This document shows positions 6,698 through 13,112 of a stretch of 13,112 bases of DNA, in pieces. This stretch comes from JANXLS01 sp038227045 (GTDB taxonomy: Bacteria; Planctomycetota; SZUA-567; H5-PLA8). The stretch's first letter is position 1. Every line of letters starts with the position of its first letter. A program made the translations under genes and the position numbers. Where the stretch lies: NCBI GenBank assembly GCA_038227045.1, contig JBBRQD010000139.1, positions 1 through 13,112 on the forward strand. The letters run 5' to 3'. The notes beneath the pieces were generated by a model. That model saw only the letters and a list, made by a program, of their open reading frames with translations, was not told the DNA's origin and made no database searches.

Positions 6698-9040
6698 ATG
6701 ACTGTGTCCAGTTCCAATGATGGGAAGAACCCTGTTCGATTGCCGGTTATTTTGGTCTTGTTACTGGCGGCGAGCGCTTCCGCTGGCGAGGTTTTGGCGC
6801 TTCCGGGCACACAGGCGTTTACTCCGGATGGCGATATGGCCTCGCTGATGGTCGATGGAATCGATCGTTTCTTGCTGAGGGAACTTGATAAATCTGTCGA
6901 GCGCCGCGCGGCGCATTGGCATCGCGATTTTTCATCGGCGGAGGCCTACAACAAATCCATCGAACCGAACCGGCTGCGTCTGGCGCACATACTCGGTGTT
7001 CGCGATGCGCGCGTGCCGTTTGATGCGCCGGAATTGCTGGCCACGACCGATCAACCGGCGCTTGTCGGCAAGGCCGCAGGCTACGAGATTTTTGCCATTC
7101 GCTGGCCCGTGCTGTTGGATCCGCAGCCGGACCGGCGCATTGTCTCCATTCATGGCGAAGGCTTGCTGCTGGTGCCGACGGGACGCGAACCGGTTGCCGA
7201 CGTGGTGGCGATTCCGCATTGCGATCAGACGCCGGAGCAGATCGCTGGATTGACGCCCGGCGTGGCGGCGGAGTCGCAGTACGCGCGGTTGCTGGCCGAA
7301 GCGGGCTGCCGCGTTGTCGTGCCGGTGCTGATCGATCGCGAGGTCGATTCGAAGGGGCTCGCGCATCGTGAATATCTGAACCGCTCGGCGTTCGAATTGG
7401 GGCGGCATTTGATTGGTTACGAACTGCAAAAGGTGCTGGCCCTCGTCGATTGGTTCGCCAGCGTTATCCATGATCAGAATGGAGTTCCCAAAAAACACAA
7501 GATCGCCATCGCCGGTTACGGTGACGGAGGCATGTTGGCTTTGTACGCGGGCGCACTTGACCCGCGCATCGGAGCAGTCTGGGTTAGCGGTTATTTCGGC
7601 CCCCGCGAACGAATGTGGGAAGAACCGATTGACCGAAACGTCTTCGGCAAACTGACCGAATTCGGCGACGCCGAACTGGCCGCGATGCTTTTCGGGCGCG
7701 TAGCTTTGATTAGCGCATTGAAGGCACCGGAACGGACATGGATCGGCGGAAACGGAGCGCCCGCGCAAATCCGCACACCTACAATGGACGAGATTCAACG
7801 CGAATTGGGCCGCATCTCTGCAGCCGGAGACCGCAGATTCATTTATCAGGGTGGCGTCCTCCCCGGCGATCCTCCAGTTGGGCAATTCGTGGCTGCATTG
7901 GTAAGTGGCACTTGGGAACTACCGAGGCGTGAACCTGCCACCGTTCCCGTTCAATTGCCGCAATATCTTCGCAAATCGTTCGACGCGGCCGTGCGGCAAT
8001 TGGAACAGTTCAATGAAATCGACCGTCACAATCAGGCGGTGCTGCGCGAATCGGTGGTGACGCGCGAGGCGTTTGTGAAACCACTGATCGACGCGGCGGG
8101 AAAGTCGCCCGCCGAATTTGAAAAGGTCGGCGCTGAATTTCGCCGCAAATTTTATGACGAAACCATCGGCCGCTTCGATAGCCCAATGAAACCGGCGAAC
8201 GCCCGGACGCGCAAGGTTGCGGAGTCGGATCAATGGACGCGTTACGAAGTGGTGCTGGATGTCTTCGACGACGTTTTTGCATACGGATTGCTGACCGTTC
8301 CCAAGGGCATCAAAGAGGGTGAGCGGCGGGCGGTGGTCGTCTGCCAGCATGGCTTGGAAGGCCGTCCCTCGGACGTGACGGAAGGCGACAGCAAGTACTA
8401 TCACGATTTCGCGACGAAACTCGCCGAGCGCGGCTACATCACGTTCGCGCCCCAGAACCCGTACATTTTCAAGGACCGCTTTCGCACGCTGCAGCGCAAA
8501 GCCATCCCGCTGGGAAAGACTCTCTTTTCAATCATCGTCCCGCAGCATCAGCAGATCGTCAATTGGCTGAAAACACTGCCGCAGACCGACGCGGAACGGA
8601 TCGGATTCTACGGCTTGAGCTATGGCGGCAAGACGGCGATGCGCGTCCCCGCAATCGTGACGGATTACGCGCTGTCGATTTGCTCGGGCGATTTCAACGA
8701 GTGGGTGTGGAAGAACGCGTCCACGTCGACGTTTGCCAAGCGCTACACCTACGCGAACAAGCAGGAGTACGAAATTTTCGAGTGGGATCTGGGTTCGACG
8801 TTCAACTACGCGGAGATGGCGATGCTGATCGCGCCGCGGCCGTTCATGGTCGAACGCGGGCACCTGGACGGCGTCGCGCCGGACGAAGCGGTGGCGTGGG
8901 AATTTGCGAAAGTGCAGCGCTTCTACGGCGTGAACTTGAAGCTGCCGGAGCGCGCGCGCATCGAATGGTTCGCCGGGCCGCATACGATTTATGGGGTGGG
9001 GACTTTTGAGTTTCTGGATACTTGGTTGCGCCGGAAGTGA
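6698..9040 (+). CDS. secreted double alpha/beta hydrolase (dienelactone hydrolase/acetyl-xylan-esterase type)
   Basis: This 780-residue exported protein has an N-terminal hydrophobic signal (about residues 12-29, PVRLPVILVLLLAASASAG) and two hydrolase domains in tandem. Domain 1 (about 110-410) keeps the fold, but its elbow reads GYGDGG at 273-278, so the position of the nucleophile Ser in G-x-S-x-G is Gly; it also has the planctomycete-like stretch SGYFGPRERMWEEPIDRNVFG (about 297-317). Domain 2 (about 500-780) is complete: QHGLEG at 550-555, GLSYGG at 639-644 with Ser641, a candidate acid in the ERGHLDGVAPDEA stretch (about 719-731), and His762 in GPHTIYG. The second domain should therefore be the active esterase. 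The first may bind a substrate or serve as scaffold, but this is inference. The start at 6698 has GGAGG 8 bases upstream. Its 3' end is duplicated in decayed form at about 11094-11180. Confidence 0.88.
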   Translation: MTVSSSNDGKNPVRLPVILVLLLAASASAGEVLALPGTQAFTPDGDMASLMVDGIDRFLLRELDKSVERRAAHWHRDFSSAEAYNKSIEPNRLRLAHILGVRDARVPFDAPELLATTDQPALVGKAAGYEIFAIRWPVLLDPQPDRRIVSIHGEGLLLVPTGREPVADVVAIPHCDQTPEQIAGLTPGVAAESQYARLLAEAGCRVVVPVLIDREVDSKGLAHREYLNRSAFELGRHLIGYELQKVLALVDWFASVIHDQNGVPKKHKIAIAGYGDGGMLALYAGALDPRIGAVWVSGYFGPRERMWEEPIDRNVFGKLTEFGDAELAAMLFGRVALISALKAPERTWIGGNGAPAQIRTPTMDEIQRELGRISAAGDRRFIYQGGVLPGDPPVGQFVAALVSGTWELPRREPATVPVQLPQYLRKSFDAAVRQLEQFNEIDRHNQAVLRESVVTREAFVKPLIDAAGKSPAEFEKVGAEFRRKFYDETIGRFDSPMKPANARTRKVAESDQWTRYEVVLDVFDDVFAYGLLTVPKGIKEGERRAVVVCQHGLEGRPSDVTEGDSKYYHDFATKLAERGYITFAPQNPYIFKDRFRTLQRKAIPLGKTLFSIIVPQHQQIVNWLKTLPQTDAERIGFYGLSYGGKTAMRVPAIVTDYALSICSGDFNEWVWKNASTSTFAKRYTYANKQEYEIFEWDLGSTFNYAEMAMLIAPRPFMVERGHLDGVAPDEAVAWEFAKVQRFYGVNLKLPERARIEWFAGPHTIYGVGTFEFLDTWLRRK

Positions 9041-9179
9041 TGGGGTGCACTGTCCCCTTATCTCAATGCAACATGCATTCTCAACTGCGAATAACTCTGC
9101 TTGACTCAAACGCGAAAACCGGGAAAACGTGCGTGGTGATTTCCGCACGACAAAGCCTGAATTTTCAGAAAGGATCCGT

Positions 9180-10346
9180 ATGCCTCGTTACGAATTCTCG
9201 GAAGGCGCATCCAATAAATTCTGGGAAATTACATTGAAAGGCAGCGACGTCGTTACCACTTACGGCCGCATCGGCGCTGCCGGCCAATCGACGACGAAAT
9301 CATTCGAGAGTTCGTCGCAGGCACAATCTGCGTACCATAAATTGATCGAAGAAAAAACAAAGAAAGGATACCTTCTGACGGCGGGCGGCGAGAAGGTTCC
9401 GGTTGCTCAAGCGCAGCCTGCCGCCGGCGAACTTGCGGAACGGCTCTCGCGCATTGACACGCTCTTAAAAGACGCCGATCCGGACGCCTTCGCCTCACTA
9501 AAGCCCGGTGCTAGTGATGCCGCGCTGAAACCACTATCCGACGCCTGCTTCGGCGGGAAGAAACTTCCTGCGGACCTTCTGGCATTTTTTCGCTGGCACG
9601 ACGGACAATCGAAAGTGGAGAGCCTGTCGCAAGACAACAATCGGACTCCCATGTCGGCTGCGGAAGCACTTGCGGCCTGGCAATACCTGTCCGATCCAAA
9701 GGCAGAAATAACGAGGTCTTTTGCCAAAACATGGCTCCCCATTTTTACCAACGGTGCCGGGGATTATCTAACTTACGAAAGCGCAGGCAAGAATCCCGGT
9801 GCGTTGATTGGATACTGGCACACGGATGAAGATCGGGATGTCGAATACAGAAGCTTGACGGTTTGGGCAATTGAACTTGAAGATTCGCTGGCGGCGGAAG
9901 TAAAAAAAAGGAAGAAGGCGCCCAAGAAAGCGAAGTTCGAACTGGACATTTCCCAGACTGCCTGGAAGAAAGCATCGTCCCCCGATCAAGCCACGCTTAC
10001 CAATAAGCCGGTCGGCACCGCCTATTATTACTGCCGGCGTTTCTTCGCCCTGGAGCACCCATTCTTTCGCGCCTTTGTCAAAGTCGCACCCGACGTGTGG
10101 TATTTCGCAATGACAACCAAGGGGCTAAACGAGGCCATTGGCGAAATCGTTACGATCGCCAATAAAGTACGGCAACCCATGGGCTTTGAATGGAAAAAGA
10201 ACGATCGCTTCATGGCGATAGAAGAATTGCTTCCCGGAACCGTTCGCGCTGACTTGACGGATTTTCAGACAAAACAGAGAAAGTGGTCCACCGCGCATGT
10301 CGGTCTTTACGAAGCGGAAGTAAAAGTATTTCAAGCGGCGACGTGA
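9180..10346 (+). CDS. WGR domain + SUKH (SMI1/KNR4) domain fusion protein
   Basis: This 388-residue cytoplasmic protein starts directly on its first domain; AAAGGA lies a few bases upstream, and 9129 is an unsupported longer start. Residues 1-70 are a WGR domain, with YEFSEGASNKFWEI, the diagnostic triplet in variant form YGRIG at 28-32 (Tyr for Trp), and the closing KTKKGY. Residues about 84-235 are an SMI1/KNR4 (SUKH) domain: LSRIDTLLK, LPADLLAFFRWHDGQ, FAKTWLPIFTNGAGDYLTYE, GALIGYWHTDEDRDVEY, LTVWAIELEDSL. After a lysine-rich linker (about 241-252) there is an unassigned C-terminal domain of about 135 residues. WGR domains bind DNA or nucleic-acid-associated partners, and SUKH domains are best known as immunity proteins in polymorphic toxin systems. 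The pairing suggests a role in conflict or immunity. The genes downstream are an HNH nuclease and a methylase-nuclease pair. Confidence 0.82.
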   Translation: MPRYEFSEGASNKFWEITLKGSDVVTTYGRIGAAGQSTTKSFESSSQAQSAYHKLIEEKTKKGYLLTAGGEKVPVAQAQPAAGELAERLSRIDTLLKDADPDAFASLKPGASDAALKPLSDACFGGKKLPADLLAFFRWHDGQSKVESLSQDNNRTPMSAAEALAAWQYLSDPKAEITRSFAKTWLPIFTNGAGDYLTYESAGKNPGALIGYWHTDEDRDVEYRSLTVWAIELEDSLAAEVKKRKKAPKKAKFELDISQTAWKKASSPDQATLTNKPVGTAYYYCRRFFALEHPFFRAFVKVAPDVWYFAMTTKGLNEAIGEIVTIANKVRQPMGFEWKKNDRFMAIEELLPGTVRADLTDFQTKQRKWSTAHVGLYEAEVKVFQAAT

Positions 10347-10412
10347 GTGCCGTTCAATTACCTTTATTGCCTATTTACGGGTGAGTTCTCGCAATCAAGC
10401 CAGGTATGACGC

Positions 10413-10706
10413 ATGAGTGTGATGCGCTGGAAAACACTGCCTCCGATCCGACAAGATAAGTTCGGGTATTATCTCTGCCGGCACTGCAAAAGGCCCTGTC
10501 CGGGGATGGAACGGCATTGGTGTTCTGAAGCATGCCTGCAGTATTATTTGACAACATCACAAGGCTCATTCGTCCGGGCGCTGCTCTTTGAAAGAGACCA
10601 CGGCATCTGTGCGGAGTGCGGCGTGAATGCGGGCCAAATGGATGCTGCGTTGGCACGGCTGAAGGCTGATGTGCTGCATCCGTTATTGATGACCATCATC
10701 CGATGA
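10413..10706 (+). CDS. HNH endonuclease, N-terminal half (zinc finger part)
   Basis: These 97 residues are the first half of a familiar HNH nuclease. CRHC at 22-25 and WCSEAC at 36-41 form the zinc-binding front. Then comes YLTTSQGSFVRALLFERDHG and the first zinc knuckle of the HNH fold, CAECG at 66-70. It stops at TGA 10704-10706 before the HNH core. The core is on the next frame, which starts inside this stop (ATGA). The two Cys pairs of the nuclease (CAEC here, CFVC in the second half) must bind the same zinc, so this half is not expected to be active alone. The shift between frames must lie between 10670 and 10703, because the second frame has a stop at 10667-10669. There is no homopolymer there, so slippage is unlikely. 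Both halves are otherwise intact and conserved. Confidence 0.75.
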   Translation: MSVMRWKTLPPIRQDKFGYYLCRHCKRPCPGMERHWCSEACLQYYLTTSQGSFVRALLFERDHGICAECGVNAGQMDAALARLKADVLHPLLMTIIR

Positions 10707-11026
10707 TCGTTGCCACATTGCGTGCGGAGGGTTGGACGAACGTAAAGCGCCGCGGTAAAGGTTCCTATCCGGACGCCGTCGAGTTCAGCAGTTGTTGGGA
10801 AGCCCACCACATTCAATCCGTCGTGGAGGGCGGGGGAGAATGCGGCTTGGAGAATTACCGAACCCTGTGCTTCGTCTGCCACAAGAAAGTCTCGGCAGAA
10901 CAAGCGCGAGCGCGAACGGAGTTCCGGCGATTGAAGAAACGTGAACGGCAAAGCCAGTCCGCCAGTGCGGCGAAAAAGAAGTTACCGGTTTTGAGAGTGC
11001 TCGTTGATGATGTGATTCCATTTTAG
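10703..11026 (+). CDS. HNH endonuclease, C-terminal half (HNH core)
   Basis: These 107 residues hold the catalytic part. The core motif is CWEAHHIQSVVEGGGECGLENYRTLC at 31-56, with His35 and His36 in AHHI, followed by Asn51 and CFVCHKKV at 56-63. The C-terminus is a basic, helical tail rich in Arg and Lys. It starts at ATG 10703, overlapping the upstream stop by three bases (ATGA), so translational coupling is possible without its own Shine-Dalgarno. The first 30 residues are linker. The combined protein (about 200 residues) matches the usual length and layout of the 'WCS-C ... CAECG ... EAHHI ... GLENYRTLC' HNH family, known from phages, prophages and near-restriction loci. Alternatives are a true split two-subunit enzyme, a fresh frameshift mutation or a sequencing error. 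Confidence 0.75.
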   Translation: MIVATLRAEGWTNVKRRGKGSYPDAVEFSSCWEAHHIQSVVEGGGECGLENYRTLCFVCHKKVSAEQARARTEFRRLKKRERQSQSASAAKKKLPVLRVLVDDVIPF

Positions 11027-11093
11027 CATCTGGCAAGGAGTTCACGGCGGAGATCCGGGATAGATAGCGCATAGTTTTGCACGTAAATGAATG

Positions 11094-11180
11094 TAATGGC
11101 TGTCCCGGAATCTTCAAAGTGCAGCGCTTCTACGACGTGAGCTTGATGCTGCCGGAGAGAGTCGCATTGAATGGTTCGTG
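11094..11180 (+). pseudogene. decayed fragment of the double hydrolase 3' end
   Basis: Bases 11116-11157 match 8909-8950 of the double hydrolase gene at 39 of 42 positions. The match continues, with one indel, into GAATGGTTCG at about 8963-8972 against 11169-11178. Weaker similarity can be followed leftwards to about 11094. In the hydrolase this encodes the KVQRFYGVNLKLPERARIEWF stretch just before the catalytic-His region. In the copy, the three substitutions all change the amino acid (Gly to Asp, Asn to Ser, Lys to Met), and the frame soon ends at TGA 11179-11181. The fragment is therefore a non-functional remnant. Because it lies downstream of two foreign-looking genes, it forms a direct repeat flanking 9041-11115. 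It is either the leftover of a tandem paralogue or part of an integration event. Confidence 0.75.
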
Positions 11181-11267
11181 AATCGTGTGCGGTCCGAATG
11201 CGCCGTGTGTCACGGAATTCCAAAAGTTTCGTGCACGCCCCCAGTATTTGGCTAAACTGGAATAACG

Positions 11268-12188
11268 ATGCGAACTGCTGGTAACGTGCCACATCCGATT
11301 CCGTATCAGGGGAGCAAGCGATGGCTCGCTTCCACGATCTGTGAGTGCATCCCTAAAGGCATCAGGACCTTTTACGAACCTTTCGCCGGTTCTGCCGCCG
11401 TTAGCCTCTGCGCTGCGACCTGCTCGATGGCGAGCCGCTTTGTCATTGGCGATCTACACGAACCCATCGCAATCTTATGGGAGGCAATAATTGATTCGCC
11501 ACACGATTTGGCGGACGAGTACGAGCGGCTATGGAATGAGCAGGAGCGCGTTGGAAGAGATCATTTCAACGATGTAAGACGAACGTTCAATATAAATCCT
11601 CAACCGGCCCTGTTTCTATACCTCCTCGCCCGGTGTGTGAAGGCTGCAATTCGTTACAACAGGAACGGCGACTTCAATAACACGGCTGACCACCGACGGC
11701 GGGGCGCCCGGCCAGACACAATGCGGGACAACATTTTGCGTGCCGCGAAGATTTTTGCCGGCAAAACACGCGTGCTAAACGCCAGCTACCTCGACACCCT
11801 CCAAGACGCCGATGATCGCGATGTCATTTACCTCGACCCTCCGTATCAGGGGACGAGCGGCGAGCGCGACAGCCGATATGTAAAGGGAATGAATTTTGAT
11901 GAGTTCTGCGATGGATTGCAACAACTCGTGAAGCGTGAACTTTCCCTCATCATCTCGTATGACGGCCGCGTCGGTGACAAGATTTATGGGCAGCGACTCC
12001 CGGCCTCTTTGCAGTTAAGGCTGTTTGAAGTTAAGGCCGGGAGATCGACACAGGAAACCCTGCTAGGCAGGGACGGTGTTACGTACGAATCTCTTTACGT
12101 TTCAGAAAGCCTGTTGATGCGTGTCGAGCGCCTGCCGCGATTATTGCTTCAGCCGGCGAGTGCCTCGGAAGAACTCCTTTTATTCTGA
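11268..12188 (+). CDS. Dam-type (D12 class) DNA adenine N6-methyltransferase
   Basis: This 306-residue cytoplasmic enzyme transfers methyl from S-adenosylmethionine to adenine in DNA. The layout is that of the Dam/DpnM family (alpha class): an N-terminal PYQGSKRWL at 12-20, the SAM-binding motif in variant form EPFAGSAAV at 37-45 (FxGxG with the second Gly replaced by Ala), GDLHEPI at 61-67, a target-recognition region from about 85 to 170, and the catalytic DPPY at 190-193 (YLDPPYQGTSGERDSRY). Next is LSLIISYDGR at 225-234, and YESLYVS in the C-terminal strand. The length is normal for the family. The start at 11268 has only a weak GGAA upstream, but the next Met is well inside. The HNH nuclease starts 9 bases after its stop. 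The recognition site cannot be read from the sequence; GATC is possible but not shown. Confidence 0.9.
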   Translation: MRTAGNVPHPIPYQGSKRWLASTICECIPKGIRTFYEPFAGSAAVSLCAATCSMASRFVIGDLHEPIAILWEAIIDSPHDLADEYERLWNEQERVGRDHFNDVRRTFNINPQPALFLYLLARCVKAAIRYNRNGDFNNTADHRRRGARPDTMRDNILRAAKIFAGKTRVLNASYLDTLQDADDRDVIYLDPPYQGTSGERDSRYVKGMNFDEFCDGLQQLVKRELSLIISYDGRVGDKIYGQRLPASLQLRLFEVKAGRSTQETLLGRDGVTYESLYVSESLLMRVERLPRLLLQPASASEELLLF

Positions 12189-12197
12189 GGAACACAA

Positions 12198-12938
12198 ATG
12201 GCCAAGATCCATTACTCGGCTGAACTGCTTGCCGCGGTCGCGAAAGTGACAACCAGGCGAGGGAAAATGCTCGTCAATCACATCCTCAAACACGGAAGCG
12301 TTTCGACGGAGGAATTGGAAACTGTGTACGGTCTGACCGACGCAGCGAGCGCGGCGCGAGATGTGAAAGACGCCGGTGTCCCGCTGGCAAAGACGACCGG
12401 AAGGCGAAAGACTGGTCGACAAATGGCAGTCTATATGTTCGGCGATCCATCGCTAATTCGCGGTGATCGCTTCCAGGGACGCAGAGCCTTTGCCAAAGGC
12501 TTCAAGGAAATATTGATCAAGAAATACGAGGCAAAGTGCGCGCTTTGTTCGACACCCTACGAGCCGCGATACCTTCAGATCGACCATCGAGTCCCATATC
12601 AGATTGCCGGCGAGTCATCTGACGGGAAACGTCCTTCGGAAGAATACATGCTTCTTTGCGGTTCCTGTCAGCGGTCGAAGTCGTGGTCGTGCGAACATTG
12701 TGACAACTGGCGAGAGGGTAGACAGCCGCAGATTTGCAGAAGCTGCTACTGGGCTGAGCCAACCGACTACACACACATCGCGTTGAAGGATCATCGCCGT
12801 TTGGAGATCGTCTGGCTGGGCGATGATGAGGTATCCGATCATACCAATCTGAAGTCACTGGCGGCCAAGAACGCCATAGCATTGCCCTTGTACGCAAAAG
12901 CGGCCCTTGCCGAGCATGTTCGCCGACAGCAAGAATAG
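12198..12938 (+). CDS. HNH restriction endonuclease candidate with N-terminal HTH and multiple zinc knuckles
   Basis: In this 246-residue protein, residues about 20-70 look like a winged-helix/HTH unit (KMLVNHILKHGSVSTEELETVYGL, then ASAARDVKDAGVPL). The nuclease follows, with zinc knuckle CALC at 114-117, YLQIDHRVPY at 125-134 (Asp129-His130, the HNH 'H' pair), EEYMLLCGSCQRSKSW at 148-163 with CGSC at 154-157, a second knuckle CEHC at 165-168, and CRSC at 180-183. Its last part (about 190-246) is helical. It probably cuts DNA as the restriction partner of the Dam-type methylase 9 bases upstream; GAGGA at about 12187 serves as its Shine-Dalgarno, and the two are surely co-transcribed. I recall similar 'QIDHRVPYxIAG...LLCGSCQRSKSWSCEHC' proteins next to adenine methylases, which makes a Type II system the best reading. 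Cleavage and specificity are untested. Confidence 0.82.
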   Translation: MAKIHYSAELLAAVAKVTTRRGKMLVNHILKHGSVSTEELETVYGLTDAASAARDVKDAGVPLAKTTGRRKTGRQMAVYMFGDPSLIRGDRFQGRRAFAKGFKEILIKKYEAKCALCSTPYEPRYLQIDHRVPYQIAGESSDGKRPSEEYMLLCGSCQRSKSWSCEHCDNWREGRQPQICRSCYWAEPTDYTHIALKDHRRLEIVWLGDDEVSDHTNLKSLAAKNAIALPLYAKAALAEHVRRQQE

Positions 12939-13045
12939 TGACGGCAGCTCTACGGGGCTTGAATACGCACGAGTATCCCTCCGGTGAAGTACATCTACCC
13001 AACACAGCCGGTCATCTGCTACAACGCGCGTGAGGAGGAAGACTC

Positions 13046-13112
13046 ATGGCGCGAGGCAAGTGCGGACAGCAGGCACGGTGGGCGGTTCGGCGTGCGGAGT
13101 GGCGGCGTCGGT
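13046..13112 (+). CDS. start of a gene running off the right edge
   Basis: ATG at 13046 has a strong Shine-Dalgarno, GAGGAGGAA at 13032-13040, with 5 bases between. An in-frame TGA at 13031-13033 limits the start. The 22 visible residues (beginning MARGKCGQQARWAV) are rich in Arg, Trp and Ala, and no family can be assigned. It lies 107 bases after the HNH nuclease. It may belong to the same accessory block, but nothing in the sequence shows it. Confidence 0.45.
   Translation, partial: MARGKCGQQARWAVRRAEWRRR

Noticed and set aside
6932..7885. 317-residue open frame on the - strand
   Set aside because: It is antisense to domain 1 of the double hydrolase, whose family motifs are clear. The - strand translation is Arg/His/Gln-rich and resembles no protein.
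9042..9057. GGGG-TGCACTGT-CCCC directly after the stop of the double hydrolase as a terminator
   Set aside because: The stem is only four base pairs and is not followed by a T-run. It is too weak to call, although its position is suitable.
11300..11853. 14-base repeat TCCGTATCAGGGGA at 11300-11313 and 11840-11853
   Set aside because: Both copies encode the residues PYQG in the same frame of the methylase, at its N-terminal and DPPY motifs. This is explained by protein constraint and chance codon choice.
1..13112. CRISPR array, tRNA or rRNA genes
   Set aside because: I saw no regularly spaced repeats, no cloverleaf-like segment with a T-loop signature and no rRNA-like stretch on either strand.

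Overview
The window looks like a piece of chromosome from a free-living, GC-rich bacterium. I favour the Planctomycetota/Verrucomicrobiota (PVC) group, by inference. The reasons are the many secreted alpha/beta hydrolases with planctomycete-style signature stretches, a large secreted TPR protein without a recognisable family, and a secreted ConA-like lectin. No rRNA, tRNA or marker gene is present to settle the phylum.

Left part (1-1774), + strand. The window opens on the last 31 residues of a protein that resembles a transposase C-terminus. It is followed by a small conserved protein of the type often mislabelled 1-deoxy-D-xylulose-5-phosphate synthase, an AHSA1/SRPBCC-fold protein and a PhnB-like VOC protein. 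The last two are separated by an AT-rich imperfect inverted repeat. Both belong to small-domain families that are common in soil bacteria.

Middle part (1882-9040), an envelope and polymer-degradation neighbourhood. Two secreted + strand proteins (an esterase-type alpha/beta hydrolase and a ConA-like lectin/lyase-fold protein) form a likely operon. Facing them on the - strand are a zinc-ribbon membrane protein, broken by a frameshift at a run of seven A (T on the coding strand), and a 689-residue secreted TPR protein. Diverging from the latter is a 780-residue double alpha/beta hydrolase. Its first domain has lost the nucleophile serine and its second domain is intact.

Right part (9180-13112), + strand, accessory and defence-like. 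It holds a WGR-SUKH (SMI1/KNR4) fusion protein, an HNH endonuclease split in two by an ATGA stop/start overlap, a decayed fragment of the 3' end of the upstream double hydrolase, a Dam-type (D12 class) DNA adenine methylase, and a multi-zinc-finger HNH endonuclease 9 bases downstream of it. The last two are best read as a Type II-like restriction-modification pair. The hydrolase fragment at about 11094-11180 is a direct repeat of 8909-8971, so the WGR-SUKH and split-HNH genes sit between two copies of the same gene end. A new gene with a strong Shine-Dalgarno starts at 13046 and runs off the window.

The most interesting material is the 9.0-13.1 kb block: a candidate small defence island (methylase, two different HNH nucleases, WGR-SUKH) with signs of insertion or duplication and of gene decay. 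The individual families are known. Whether they act as one system is inference.
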